From Molanna angustata (taxonomy: Eukaryota; Arthropoda; Insecta; Trichoptera; Molannidae), in assembly GCA_963576475.1 (NCBI GenBank), contig OY754990.1, forward strand, positions 5,361,756-5,425,755: a stretch of DNA of 64,000 bases, written 5' to 3'. This document shows positions 32,563-44,189 of this stretch, one piece after another; position 1 is the stretch's first letter, and each line of letters begins with the position of its first letter. The notes below the pieces were generated by a model. It did not search any database. It was not told the DNA's origin and worked only from the letters and a program-made list of their open reading frames with translations. A program made the translations under genes and the position numbers.

Positions 32563-32862
32563 TGCTGTTAAAATCAACAAATATCTGGCGCACATATGTA
32601 GAGTAGATAATATTATTGTTAGCTCGCGTAATGCTGCTAAAACAAAATATCGACGTATCTTGCGCACATAAAGTAACAAGAGCTATGTAGAATATAATTG
32701 TCTATTCGCCTAATGCTGCTTAGTTAAATTATTGACGTATAGCCCACATAAGATACCAAGTGGTAGGTAGACAATGATTATTTATCCGCATAACTCTGCT
32801 AAAATCAACTAGGTATTAACGTTTCTGGCATACATAAAGTAGAGAATATAATTGTTTATCCA
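32563..32862. repeat. degenerate tandem repeat, about 70-80-bp unit, 4 copies
   Basis: Units start near 32565 (TAATGCTGTTAAAATC), 32631 (TAATGCTGCTAAAAC), 32711 (TAATGCTGCTTAGTT) and 32791 (TAACTCTGCTAAAATC). They share GCGCACATA, 'gtagagaatataattgtt' and 'tatccgc'. The copies vary in length. Directly follows repeat R. Confidence 0.75.
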
Positions 32863-33164
32863 AGGGACTATAGAATGTCATTTTTTTGGGAGTCTTTAAT
32901 TTATTTATTTATCAAATGTAAATACAAAATACCTATAAAAAAAACAAAATATTAAATTTCGTCATTTTTGACGGGTTTTACTAGCGTATCACATTTTCTC
33001 TCACTCTACATTTGAGTAAGAATGCGTGACCTGATCGTTCAAGTCCCTCGTTGAACCTTTAAGAAAAAGTTGCTCGTTTACATTGACACTCATGTGACCT
33101 TCAATTTATCAAACAAACAACCCTTTTTGCCAACACCATCACTACGCGCTCCGTACAATTACAT

Positions 33165-33470
33165 ACATTTTTTACTAGTTCCTTTAGTTTCAATCTTGAG
33201 GATTGGTTTGCAGCAAACCGATGCATCTCTGCCACCAACTCCGTTCGATCTTCAGCGACTCTCTTCAACTCTGTGTAGGAGGTACACTTCATGTCCTCGC
33301 ACACCTATCCTAGATACTCCCGGCGAGGATGCCCTCTGTCAGTCCATCTCTCAACCATTCCCTCCAAGATTATGTGCAGGAGATCTTTGTGTAGCAACAC
33401 ACGGTCTATCCAATTTACACATCTTTTCGAAATAGTATTCATTTTGCTTTCATCCGTCTTTTGCTATGTT
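33165..33470 (-). pseudogene. RTE-like LINE C-terminal relic, family E
   Basis: Minus-strand frames read HIILEGMVERWTDRGHPRRE (33300-33380) and CEDMKCTSYTELKRVAEDRT...MHRFAANQS (33200-33304). The order EG...GRGRPR..Y...V...C.SY.ELKR.AEDR is typical of an RTE-type tail. A stop separates the two. Also related to the trace at 47270-47440. Confidence 0.65.
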
Positions 33471-33481
33471 CACTCTCAATC

Positions 33482-33720
<239 letters not shown>

Positions 33721-33739
33721 TTTATTTTTTTTTATTTTA

Positions 33740-34400
33740 CCTTTTATCACATATTTATAATAACAAAAATAAGTAGATTACTGCTGCCCAACTAGGAAAT
33801 CCTGTTCTAGGGCTAGCAGTTTACAATTTTTCTTGACAATTATATGCAATTATGAACCAGGTGATTGTTCCCGTTCCACACTAAATATGTAAACAATCTC
33901 CTTTCTGCAATCACAACAGGATATACGACAAATGCTTTATCCTTTGATATGTTGAGATCATTCATCACTGGCATTAGAACCTCGTTTACTCTGTTTCCTG
34001 CCAATACTCTTATTTATATATGCTTTTCTGGCTGTCCAATCCTTTGAAATCTCTCTACGGGTAAATACAGATAATAATGATTCATATTAACTACACCGAC
34101 ATAGTTGACTAGTCTCTTTCTTTCTATGGCCCTGAAATAAAAATCGCGTCAGAGATTGTATTTATGACAGGTATTATTGCGGACATTGGGACCTGGTTGA
34201 TCTGTTTTGTGTGAGCCCATATGTTTGTTGAGGTACTGAGTACCTATTTAGTGTGGAACTGGAACAATCACCTGGTTCATAATTTCATATAATTGTCAAT
34301 AAAAACTGTAAACTGCTAGCCTCAGAACAGGCTTTCCTAACTGGGCAGCAGAAATCTACTTATTGTTGTCAATATAAATATGGTTTGATAAAAGGTAAAT
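33740..34400. mobile_element. two opposed LINE 3' ends forming an inverted pair
   Basis: 33740-33905 (hairpin CTGCTGCCCAACTAGG, then 'aattatgaaccaggtgattg' and TTCCACACTAAATATG) returns inverted at 34235-34400. The right copy is longer: 34110-34240 also matches 50960-51110 (AGAGATTGTATTTATGACAG, GGACATTGGGACCTGGTTGA). The short frames inside are non-coding. Both are 3' ends of one LINE family lying tail-outward. Confidence 0.7.
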
Positions 34401-34414
34401 AAAGTAATTAAATA

Positions 34415-34540
34415 GTCGGCCTTCATGGCTCAGTTGGTTGGGTATCTGACTGCTGATCCAAAGGTCCCGTGTTCGATTCCCGGTGGATACACAGTTTTTA
34501 ATTGTGTTTTCAGTCTGGATCTGTGTCATAAATAAATAAA
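34415..34540 (+). mobile_element. tRNA-derived SINE, family B
   Basis: Head with TGGCTCAGTTGGTTGG (box A) and GTTCGATTCCCGG (box B), then ACACAGTTTTTAATTGTG, TTTTCAGTCTGGATCTGT and a tail of AAAT units. Close to the copy at 13500-13727. Confidence 0.85.
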
Positions 34541-34879
34541 TAAATTGATTTTAAACCTGAAGCATTAATGCAACGTCACATCATATTTTTCTAGATATTT
34601 TTGTCTTCTTTAATTTAAAAAAAATATATTACTCTACGCCTTATAGTTTATTAAAAATATAAGATAAACGTTGAAAATCGGGTAATGCTATTATTTTTAT
34701 ACAGAACATTATCAAAAAATTAAGGTTTATTTTTATTTATATATAACCAAAACTATCTAATTTTTTTTTTTTCAAACGATTTGATAAGAAATAATGATGG
34801 TATATCAAATTAAAAAATAGGTACGTTGGCAGCAGTCCCCCCCCTTAAATAAATAAAATAAAATAAATAAACTCTATAA

Positions 34880-34970
34880 AAAATTTCCATACAAAATATG
34901 AATTATTTGTGGAGTGACTGATGATTTATTAGGAGTATGGCTTCGGCTACAATCCACTCGTTATTTATGT
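34880..34970 (-). mobile_element. terminal fragment of the long-inverted-repeat element (family L)
   Basis: 'aaatttccatacaaaatatg' and GGCTACAATCCACTCGTT match the outer end of family L (39255-39330). Confidence 0.55.
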
Positions 34971-35527
34971 ATATCGACTGTGTTAACAATATGATATAAC
35001 ATTTTAGTTTAATTACTATTTTGTATATCTATTCTTTATAAAATATACATACAAATAACCCCAGCGTTAATTTGCTTGAGTGGTTTCGTTTGAAGTTACT
35101 GTGAGGTAATATGTCACTTTATCACTTATGACAGTCACATAGACATTATTTAAAGTTCTTTTTTATACCTACTTTTTCGAGGGTTGGTTGGCGTTGAATG
35201 GAGACGCGCCCTTAATGCTTATTGTCGGAATGTAACTCAAATTTATATAGTCATACCTGGTTTTATACTAGTTGTGTTTACAACACTCGCTAATTTCAAC
35301 GATTTTGTGTTGCTATCAAAAGTCAGACCTACATACAACAAAGAAATTGGTATCACTAATTGGTAAGTCAGTGTGGAAATTAGGTCCTTTTGCGATATAA
35401 TTTATCCATAGGTGCTGGTGGTGGTTTGTATGATAATCAAACACGCGTAACTGGTATAACGTTTATTTTAAGACTCAGGTCAAAGCAAATACTATACAGG
35501 AACAAAGGTAGCAACTGCTACATATGT

Positions 35528-35709
35528 ATGTCCAATTCTGATTCGTCTAAATTTTTCCGTCTGAATTTTAGTACATGAGAAATGTAAAAAAGATGCTTGC
35601 ATTTATACGGGACTCATTACGTCACACCGCGCGAACAAAATCCTTTTATCCACGGTCGCCCGTTGGTTACAGACGTATTCGTACTCTGAAATGAATCAGA
35701 ATCGGACAT
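35528..35709. mobile_element. MITE family N, copy 2
   Basis: Termini ATGTCCAATTCTGATTCGTC and the complement of ATGTCCGATTCTGATTCATT. Inside are 'gtacatgagaaatgtaaaaa', GTCACACCGCGCG and TCCACGGTCGCCCGTTGGTT. Opposite orientation to 27006-27177. Confidence 0.7.
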
Positions 35710-35739
35710 TACATATAAAATATGACAGAGGTACCAATA

Positions 35740-36250
35740 TTAAAATTTGCAGTCTATGACCAAAGACAACAATTCAATTATATATTTTAATGTTGGGATA
35801 GATTCCAACAGACAGATGACTGGAATATCCTAATAGATACGAGAACAGAGAGATATTATAACCTTCCAGAGGAGATCTGCATCTCATCTCTTAGGCCTGA
35901 CTTGACAATATACTCTCTTTCATTAAAAAGTGTTATTTATGTGGAAATGACTGTTCCATGGGACACAAATATTACAAAATACCACCAATACAAACTAACA
36001 GGTACAAGTAACTGTTAGATAAAACAGTTCAAAATGGATTTAGCACAAATATATATGCTGTAGAGGTGGGGGCGAGAGGCCTGCCCGCAAAATCTTTATA
36101 TTCCTACTTTTAGGACCTAGGTCTCCCTAGAGGTACAATAAAATAACTTTTGGGTAGGGTGGTAAAAGCAGCATTATTCGTGTCCTATTGGATTTGGCTG
36201 CACAGGGGAGTGGAGTATCAGTTGGAGGTTAGTGGATGAGTGGTGAGTGT
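35740..36250 (+). pseudogene. LINE C-terminal remnant with restriction-like endonuclease signature
   Basis: Plus-strand translation (35740-36150, broken) gives LPEEICISSLRPDLTIYSLS, then LKSVIYVEMTVPWDTNITKY, then VEVGARGLPAKSLY and DLGL. The pattern RPDL...K..(I/V)..E.TVP(x)(D/E)TN followed by 'VEVGARG.PA.SLY' is what C-terminal PD-(D/E)XK-type endonuclease regions of R2-group LINEs look like. Stops split it. No RT domain nearby. Assignment from motif order only. Confidence 0.5.
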
Positions 36251-36737
36251 GACTCGAGTCATAAAGGGGCCCCTTGTTTCCACAATGGTCGCAAGCCCGT
36301 GTGGCTCTCCTATTCTGGCTGGTACTCTGGTCGCCTGTGCTCGTGGGCCTGGATTCATGAACCCAGTGAAACCACGATTGCCTTTCTCTTTTGTATTATC
36401 TGTAACTCAGTGATTTTCAAGCACATTTAGTAACAGATTTTTTTTTGTATTAAAATGCTGGCCGATGTACAATTTAAATACTACACATCATTATACTTCT
36501 TAAATTATTATTTTTTGTTTTCTCTAAAGCTTTTCACCCAAAAAGGATGTTGCAGTCATTACTAATCAGAAACATTTGATGACACAGATTTAGTCACAAA
36601 AAAAAAAAAATTTAAATACAAGTCATATTCTTTACAATAGATTTAAATATTTAACCATGTACCTGAGTAGAGTTCAGCTAAAATTATTAAAATTATTACT
36701 AAAATTATGCACTTCCTCGAAATAATTAGCGAAATTT

Positions 36738-37020
36738 TAGATGCGTGGTGGCAGAGCGGTTAGCATCACATTTATTTATTTAATATTGAAGTGCTTTAAA
36801 AGATTTTATGATGTAAAAAGAAATTTTGTGTTATTTTTTGACAATTTCGCTCATCTAGAGATTATACTTAAAAATAATTATGCAATTTTTCCCAATGATG
36901 AATTATTTTATTGTGTTCACGGTAGATGGGCGGTAGCAGAGAATCCTGCCACGACCGATTTCGTTCACCTAGAGCACAAGCGTTTAAACTTTATTTAAAG
37001 AATGTATGAGGATGTATATG
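36738..37020 (+). mobile_element. SINE family A, degenerate, in two pieces
   Basis: A box-A piece (GTGGTGGCAGAGCGGTTAG, 36745-36763) and, after about 160 bp of other sequence, ATGGGCGGTAGCAGAGAATC followed by CTGCCACGACCGATTTCGTT and the body to 37020. The second piece has a deletion joining box A directly to the end of box B. Confidence 0.6.
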
Positions 37021-37851
37021 TATGGATATATATTTTATTTAGGTGTTAAAAAAAGGACGGTTTCTTACACCTTGTATATTTATTTCATATACAAATTTGG
37101 AGAGTATATCGAAAGACATAGATATTCTACACATGAAAAGACATTTGTAGAAGAATAAAATTCGTATATATAATAATCAATAAGACAGTGACTGTTATCC
37201 TTTCTTCCTTTCTACCTTTCCCTCCCCTCTTCTCTCCCTTCTTAAACTTTAAACGCGATTAACAATTATAATTGAACTCAAAGGTGAATCGGTTTGATAT
37301 TTATGTATAAAAATCCTTCCATCGGGTAATTAAGACAATATTCCAATAGCCATACACCTATAACAAAGAAAGAAAACAGTATCTTTTTATAATTGTTTCT
37401 TTTATGTTTTCAATATAAACTTGTTTCAAGGGCATAATCATTCTTAATCAAATAATTTATCGAAATGAAATGCAACAAACGCACTGATTAAGCTTGCAAT
37501 TGGGAATAGTTCACCCATCTAGATACTTAACATATCAAAGGATTATGCACTGAGGAGGTCTCTATACATCTATCAGTCCTAATGATTCCTGATTTTCATC
37601 GTTCAAAATAATCATTCAGTTAAACGATGTTTCGTTCAGAGAGTGGAAGTTCATAATGAAATTATTAGGAGCATAAAGACAGTTTTATTCCACCTATGAG
37701 TTACAATTAGCCTGAGCGCTTTCGAAAGTTACACCATCATAATAAGGGGAGGCGAAAATTAAACATTAATAAAGTCTAATGAAATGGCCAGTACGTACTT
37801 ATTACATAGTTTAATGGACATAAAAAAACATTATATTATACTTATTAACAT

Positions 37852-39329
37852 AAAAACGAGTTGGTTGTGGTCAACGATAAACTCCTCACTAACAAGTCAC
37901 TTCATAAACTATAAAAATTTTGTATGGAAATTTTTCAGCATTTTAATGAAATGCGTTTGTTCAATTATTTTTTTTTATTTAAATGTTTTATTATGATAAC
38001 TTGATATTTCTTCAATGCCATTTTATGAAAGTGATGTGCCTTTTTACCTATTTGAAAATAAATATGTATTTCAAATTTTAAGTTTCCTGGGATTGGGGTC
38101 ACTTTGAAATATTTGACAGTTAGAAAAATTGAGAAGCACTATTCAGATATCATTCAAAATTTTATGGGGTCTAAGTGAGTATTAGATATACAAATTCGCA
38201 AAATTTGAATAGAATCGAATGAGTAATTTAATATATTTTTTATAATCGATAAAGTAAAATGAACAAGCCGACAAAGCACATAGCACACACACACATAGAT
38301 ACTTATTTACTTTTTACTTCCGATGGCCATACAACTCCGGTAGAGCTTTAGCCTCCTGAACAATAGCTTTCCATGCCTTCCTGTCAGCTGCAGTGGAATC
38401 CCAGTCATCACAAGCATTCAGCACGTTCAGATCTCGGGTAACATTGTCCATCAATCTCTGCCTTGGTCTTCCCAGGGGATACATAGATACATTGTGATTA
38501 AACTTTCAGAATACAATCTCAGCATGATATCACTTGATAATCTGCAATCAAAAAATAGCCTTAAAAATTAAGAAATCATAACTCCCCACTATATCCCCTT
38601 GGGTAAGTGAGGAGTAAAAATGAGTATGAAATATTTATAAAATGTTATGTAGATGGGTATCCTTAATTAAGTTTAAAAAGCTGTTGTTTAAAAATAAAAT
38701 TTAATAAACTTGTAGCCTGGTTCCTTCTGCTTATCCTAGGAGAATCGTTTATTTATGATAAGGTATATGTTTTTTACTCCTCACTAACCCAAGGGGATAT
38801 AGTGTGTAGTTATAATTTCGCAATTTTTAAGGGTATTTTTTTATTGCAGATTATCAACTAGTATCATGCTGAGATTGTATTCTGAAAGTTTCATCACAAT
38901 GTATCTGTGTGTGTGTGCTATGTACGACGTGTTTATTTTATTTTATCGATTATAGACTAAAGTACTCATTCATTTATTTTCAAATTTTGCAAATATGTAT
39001 ATCTAATACTCGCTTAGACCCCATTAGAATTTGAACGATATATGAATAGTGCTTCTAAATTTTTTTAACTGTCAAATATTTTAAAGTGACCCCAAACTCA
39101 GGAAACTTGAAATATGAAATTTTTATTTTCAAATTGGTAAAAAAGCACATCACTTTCATAAAATGGCATTGAAGAATTATTATGTTTTCATAATAAAATA
39201 TTTAAATAAAAATTAATTTTACAAACACATTTCATGAAAATGCTGAAAATTTTCAATACAAAATTTTAATACTTTATAAAATGACTTGTTAGTGAGGAGT
39301 TTAGCGTAGGCCACAACCCACTCGTTTTA
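37852..39329. mobile_element. family-L element: 1.5 kb near-palindrome
   Basis: The left half (37852-38620) and right half (38640-39329) are inverted copies nearly throughout. The termini are AAAACGAGTTGGTTGTGG and the complement of AAAACGAGTGGGTTGTGG. Inner arms include AGAATACAATCTCAGCATGA and CACTATATCCCCTTGGGT on both sides. The left half carries an inserted RTE-C fragment (38303-38480). No transposase frame. Fragments of the family occur at 5090, 8642, 9745, 17631, 27755, 34880 and 57800-58905. Confidence 0.75.
38303..38480 (-). pseudogene. RTE-like LINE C-terminus, family C, with 10-bp target duplication
   Basis: ACATAGATAC precedes (38293-38302) and follows (38481-38490) the insert. 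The minus strand encodes the same last ~55 codons as 29054-29256 (SLGRPRQRLMDNVTRDLNVL-like), ending with a CGGAAGTAAAAAGTAAATAA tail. Only the ORF end is present. Confidence 0.8.
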
Positions 39330-39601
39330 ACTAAGGAATAGTTTTAAGTCTGGATATTGCTACGTTTAACACATTTTATATTTTCAGGAAGTTTTATCCG
39401 TTAACACCTGATCATGAGATTGGCACTGAAGGTCATCCCTTGTGCTCTCAATGAAATGCGCCCCTAGTGCCATATTCTATAACGATCGATGCTCGTTGAT
39501 TGGACGCTAGGAGGAGTATGCATAATATTGTATAATGTTGGCCTTCTTTGTAATCTGGTTGGTTAGAAAAAAATTCCTAGCGACAATAAGCATGCCAGTA
39601 T

Positions 39602-39805
39602 TCCAACTGTCGATTTGTTCAGGAGAACTTTGTTCTCTTAACATATAGACAATGTTTCAAGCCAGAATACGCGAGAATTGTATGGAGAGGTCTACTTTTT
39701 TCACGGCTTTTCCAACTTTGAAGTAAAAAAACACCAACTTAGAGGCTTCGTAGCATATATGTTCCATACACGGATTTACTCAGAATTCGGAGTAGAACAT
39801 TTCGT

Positions 39806-39856
<51 letters not shown>

Positions 39857-39866
39857 TGTGTGTGTA

Positions 39867-39916
<50 letters not shown>

Positions 39917-40685
39917 TGTGTGTGTGTCCGTCCCCCCCTTATAACTTTTGATCCGCTCAATTTACAAAGCCCAAAATTTCAGAATATATAAATAGTTATA
40001 GGCCTACAAAACTTTTATACTCAGAATTTTGAACTTTTGTTTCAGTCAGGGGTTATCAACTTTTGAATTTTTAATTTATTTTTCCATATATCTCAGAAAC
40101 CATAAAAGCTAAAACGCTAAAAATTGGTACAAGCATAGAAAAATACAAAATCTCAAATTAGTTTATTCAAAAAAAATTCCAGGGTTTCTCAAACATTTTT
40201 TATTAAGAAAAATATTTTTTTTATGATAAATTTATGAGTTAAACTGCCTATATTTTCATTTTTTTTAAAAATATCGAAAAAAGCCGAAACACACCAACTA
40301 GATAATTTAATTTTCTATAAAAATATTCACATGGTATTAGCACATCTCAAACTTTTTTAACAATTTTTATAAAAATTGAATGTAGTGACGACATTGCTTC
40401 ATACAATTTGTAGGGCAGTCGCCTATACACAATATGTAAGAAGACTTAATAGTTTGATAGGTACTTAATCTCCAAACATACATACAGAACCATCATACTG
40501 TTTTCATATTCCGGGTAGGAAAACAGGGCTGACCTCCATACTGTCCTATCTTGACATACATACCAACATGTGTTAAAATTTTCAATAATTTGGATTTATG
40601 GGTTTATATTTTGTTTCTTATTCTTCAACTATACCTACATACTATCGCTATCGACAGTTGGATCTCATGTGTTACATGCAACTAG
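39602..40685 (+). mobile_element. Helitron-like non-autonomous element, copy 2
   Basis: Same 5' (TCCAACTGTCGATTTGTTCA) and 3' ends (TCGACAGTTGGA, hairpin CATGTGTTACATG, CAACTAG, then T) as copies 1 and 3. The central microsatellite is expanded to about 120 bp of TG (39804-39927). The base before TC is T here, not A. No helicase sequence. Confidence 0.75.
39804..39927. repeat. (TG)n microsatellite inside Helitron-like copy 2
   Basis: TG runs with a few TCTG and TATG interruptions. The same place in copies 1 and 3 holds only about 40 bp, so the tract expanded after or during copying. Confidence 0.95.
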
Positions 40686-40924
40686 TTATTTATTTTCTCT
40701 CAGAAAGCTACAGCTATAATTTGTTTATTTTAGGTACATTACATTTATTGTATAAAAGTTGAGTCAAAAGTGCTTTTCAATTTAAATTATTGATTATACA
40801 TTTGAAAAATTCATAAGAAAATACAAGATAAAAGAAAAAAGAAAATTTAAAAAGATAGATAAAAAATAATAAAGATATGCACAAATACAGTAAATGAGTA
40901 TGTCTCAGGATGAGGAGGAGGGAT

Positions 40925-41170
40925 CTTTAGTGAATGAGGAGGGGATTGTTGGATTGTGTATTAGAGTTTAAGAACATCATTATCTGTTTTTGGTAATGTT
41001 GTAAAGTGTCATGAAAAATATCTGTATGTTTGAAATGTGTATTATTATCTCGCTGAATTATAAACATGGGTGAAAAGTATCTGTAATTAGTGTGGCATAC
41101 TGGTATGTGGAATAAATTTTGTGAGTGGGTATGTCTATTCGGTACATGGAGTGATTTGTTTATATTATTT
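40925..41170 (-). pseudogene. LINE C-terminal relic
   Basis: Minus-strand translation reads FHIPVCHTNYRYFSPMFIIQ...THFKHTDIFHDTLQHYQKQI, a LINE tail pattern (F.(V/I)P....NYR..SP.......(D)IFH......F). No catalytic motif. Below it, 40700-40920 is probably its A/T-rich 3' UTR. Confidence 0.5.
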
Positions 41171-41194
41171 TATTTTTTATTTATTTATTTATTT

Positions 41195-42170
41195 ATTTGT
41201 CACACCATTTAAATAATCTTTATTAAAATAGATAACTGCTGCCCAACTAGGTATACCTGTTCTAGGGCTAGCAGTGTACATATTATTACATTTCACAAGA
41301 GTAACTATTTGCATTTTTTTAAATGAATCTAAACAATATAAACTTAACTATTTAAAAAGAATCAAAACAATATAAACTTAACTATAACACATATAGAAAA
41401 AATGTAATTTGAGTCATCATGATATGCATATTATACATAGTATTGTAAAAGTAGGTATCTTGTAATTTTATTTGTTAATTGCACAAAATAAACTGAAATA
41501 GTATTTCTTGGGAATACTGAACTGACAGAGCATAGATATGATCCGTCAGTCATATCTTTATTCAGTCGCGCCTCAAATCAAATCAAGACAGCACAAAATT
41601 TATAAAACAATTAGGATTTTTTGTAAAAAGTAAATAAAGAAAAAAAAATAACAAATATATAAATGATGTCCTTTTACACTACGATGTCGAATATTTGATA
41701 TATTTTAGTTCTCCCGTAGTTCATGATGTATTCGGCACATTTTCTTTTAAATGATTTCAGCGATACTATTTCTTTTAATGATGTAGGCAACATGTTATAA
41801 ATTCTGGGGGCAATGAAAATAAAATTTCTTTGACCAAAAGTAGTTCTCATGTGTGGAATTGCATAGTTTGCAGCGGTGCTGGCTCGTGTAGCTATAGATT
41901 GTTGTGTTTTCGGGTAAACTAATTTATTTTTATGAAAATTTGTTAGTACATAATGTAAAAAGATTTGTTTCGGATCAAAAACTTTAAATTCACTGTATAA
42001 ATCTTTAGTTGGGTAGTCAAGGGGTTTGCTGAGTATTATTTTTATTATACATCGTTGAGCTAAACATAGTTTTTCCATAATGGTGTCGGCACACCCTCCC
42101 CAACAAGATAAATAAATAAATAAAATCATGACATGTGATGTTGACAAAATAATTATTTTACTTTTCAACG
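41195..42170 (-). mobile_element. Jockey/CR1-like LINE 3' end with intact hairpin
   Basis: Coding end at 41674-42168 on the minus strand (see next entry), 3' UTR 41280-41670, conserved hairpin 41235-41275 (ACTGCTGCCC against GGGCTAGCAGT, inner stem AGGT/ACCT), and terminal TTTATTTATT-type tail (41165-41200). 5'-truncated. Confidence 0.75.
41674..42168 (-). pseudogene. LINE reverse transcriptase C-terminus (164 codons open)
   Basis: The frame reads ...SCWGGCADTIMEKLCLAQRC...SKPLDYPTKDLYSEFKVF...TTFGQRNFIFIAPRIYNMLP...YIMNYGR. This is the thumb-to-end region (WGG....L...Q...I...: APR.YN.LP.) shared with the longer ORF at 51504-52793. No RT catalytic box. The frame may start at the truncation point rather than at a real Met. 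Confidence 0.75.
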
Positions 42171-42449
42171 ATTCGTGTTAAAACATGTCGAAAAATAAAT
42201 AGCAGGATATTTTCTTACTGTGATAAAGGTCGCAACGCAGGTTGACACTTTATCAATAGTTTTTGTACGATAAGAGTTTTTTTTTTTCAAAGCGAGGATT
42301 CGATATACTTGAAGCCAGTCAAGTGTAAAAGTGTCATCTATCGACTGTACTTCGAAATTAATTGTAAATAATAATAATAATATAAATAAACCAACGCCAT
42401 CTATCGACTGTTCATTGAAATAGTTATTTATTGCATTTAGAATATGTTC

Positions 42450-42635
42450 ACTGAAAAAAAAATGTTAAAATTAACCGAACTACAGTGACTACAAAACCAT
42501 TCGTTGTGTGCTACAAAATATTTTGTGCGCTTAACCAAACAGCACAGTCATAAATAGATTAACATTTATTACTGATAACAAAGGTTTGGCTAAAAACGCA
42601 GGTAGCCAGTTCGTTGGTCACAATTTTTTTCAGTG
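42450..42635. mobile_element. MITE with CACTGAAAAAAA termini
   Basis: The left end CACTGAAAAAAAAATG is matched by a right end reading AATTTTTTTTCAGTG. The inside includes TTAACCGAACTACAGTGACT, ATTCGTTGTGTGCTAC and AACCAAACAGCACAGTCAT. The same element is split at 14351-14987. Confidence 0.6.
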
Positions 42636-42689
42636 TATTGTATTATTATATAAACAAAAAAATGGATTTATACTGAAAATATATCTGCA

Positions 42690-43860
42690 TGTATGATAAA
42701 AGTAGAGAAGGAATGGCTAGAACAATTAGAGGAATATTTATACTTGGGGAGTATGTTTGAACGGAATGGAAGACCTGATAAAGACATTGAAAGAAGAGTT
42801 ATGGCAGGCAATAGAATAAATGGAGCACTCAGACCAGTAATGTCTGATCCAAGCATCTCAAAGGAAGCCAAAATTGCAATACACAATGCAATTGTAGTGC
42901 CTACTTTGATGTATGCCAGTGAAACATGGTCGTGGCAAAAGACGCATGAAAGTAGAAGAAATGCTGTGGAAATGAGATCACTAATAAATGTATGTAATAG
43001 AACGATATATATTATGATATGAAAGAATGCAAGATAAAGAGTAGTATGATAAGTAAAATGAATGTGAATTCCTTGGTGTGGTTTGGACATATTGAAAGAA
43101 TAAATGATGAACGACTGACCAAAAAATATTACATGGGTGTAAGAGATGGAGTGAATAGGAGGTGCCACCCCAGAAAGGGATGGCATGACCATGTGAATAA
43201 TATAAACCATTTTTGAATTATTAATTAGCTATAAACCACTTGTTTTTTGAGTCACTTCGCGACATGTTTCGGAAGCGCTGTCCTTCTACAAACTAAAACT
43301 ATTACATGAAACAAGAATAAAGGATACCGACTTATGTAACAACTACGAAACGCTCGAAATACATAAATTCCGGTATAAAACTTATAAATAACCATACCTT
43401 TCATAACACCTCTCCAATACTTAATATATTTCCCATCAAAAACAAAAACACTTCACAATTCTCCCCTCCCCCCACTAACCCAACCAACCCTCAACCGCCA
43501 CCCCCCTCGCTTCACAGACAGATACACACAAATTCAACATGTTAGTCTCGACACGCCGGTCGATGGAAGGACAGCGCTTCCGAAACATGTCGCGAAGTGA
43601 CTCAAAAAACAAGTGGTTTATAGCTAATTAATAATTCAAAAATGGTTTATATTAACTACCACAAAATATCCGCCGAATCATTAAATGATATGTGAATAAT
43701 ATTTTGAAAGAAGGAAATAAAAGAAGCTTGAATAATCGACGAGCATGTATGAGACGATGCATAGATGTAAAGGAAGCTAGTAATGTGTGTAACAATAGAG
43801 GAGTATAGCACTCGCTTATCTCTGCTTACCTCTTAAGAGATATGGCGTGATGGTATGTTA
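42690..43860 (+). pseudogene. RTE-like LINE, family A, interrupted by a Penelope-like insertion
   Basis: The first part (42693-43203) reads WLEQLEEYLYLGSMFERNGR...GALRPVMSDPSISKEAKIAI...VVPTLMYASETWSWQKTHES, reaching further 5' than the other family-A copies and covering sequence between the RT active site and the tail. Frameshift near 43015. After the insertion the reading continues at 43690-43860 (ILKEGNKRSLNNRRACMRRC...) and ends GGCGTGATGGTATG. Dead. Confidence 0.8.
43204..43689 (+). mobile_element. Penelope-like insertion: 86-bp perfect inverted arms, 13-bp target duplication
   Basis: ATGTGAATAATAT occurs at 43191-43203 and 43690-43702. Arms 43201-43286 and 43566-43651 are exact inverted copies (the first 3 bp of the left arm fall in the duplication). 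The spacer 43287-43565 is C-rich near 43470-43510. A one-sided 38-bp tail (43652-43689) follows the right arm. The right arm contains GATGGAAG, loop GACAGCG, CTTCC, GAAAC (43582-43586), AT, GTC, a hammerhead-like order. Long inverted terminal repeats, a short one-sided extension and a 12-15-bp duplication are features known for Penelope-like elements. No ORF. Confidence 0.65.
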
Positions 43861-44189
43861 ATTTTTTTTTTCATAAATGTCACGCAAATTTTAAAATAAT
43901 TTTAAAAGTAAATAATTGTGTTATTTCAATACGATATGTGACCGATAAATGGCACGGGCAAGTGGTGGTTTTTCTAGACGTTTATGGATGTGAAACATGA
44001 ACATCGCGCGAATGTAAAGATATCCGGTGTGAAAAATGACAGTTTATTTCCGGTTGAGATTATTTATATTTTCCGGTAGAATGGCAACTCTAACGCCATA
44101 TTTCAATGTGCAGACTACTGATCGACCAAAAACGATGTTTTCTACAGTAGAATCTTACTTCAATTTTTTTTAAATGATTTTCTCAAGAG

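Noticed and set aside
39678..39991. Frames with CVCVCV or THTHTH repeats
   Set aside because: Translation of the TG microsatellite inside Helitron-like copy 2; the same non-coding body is shared by copies 1 and 3.
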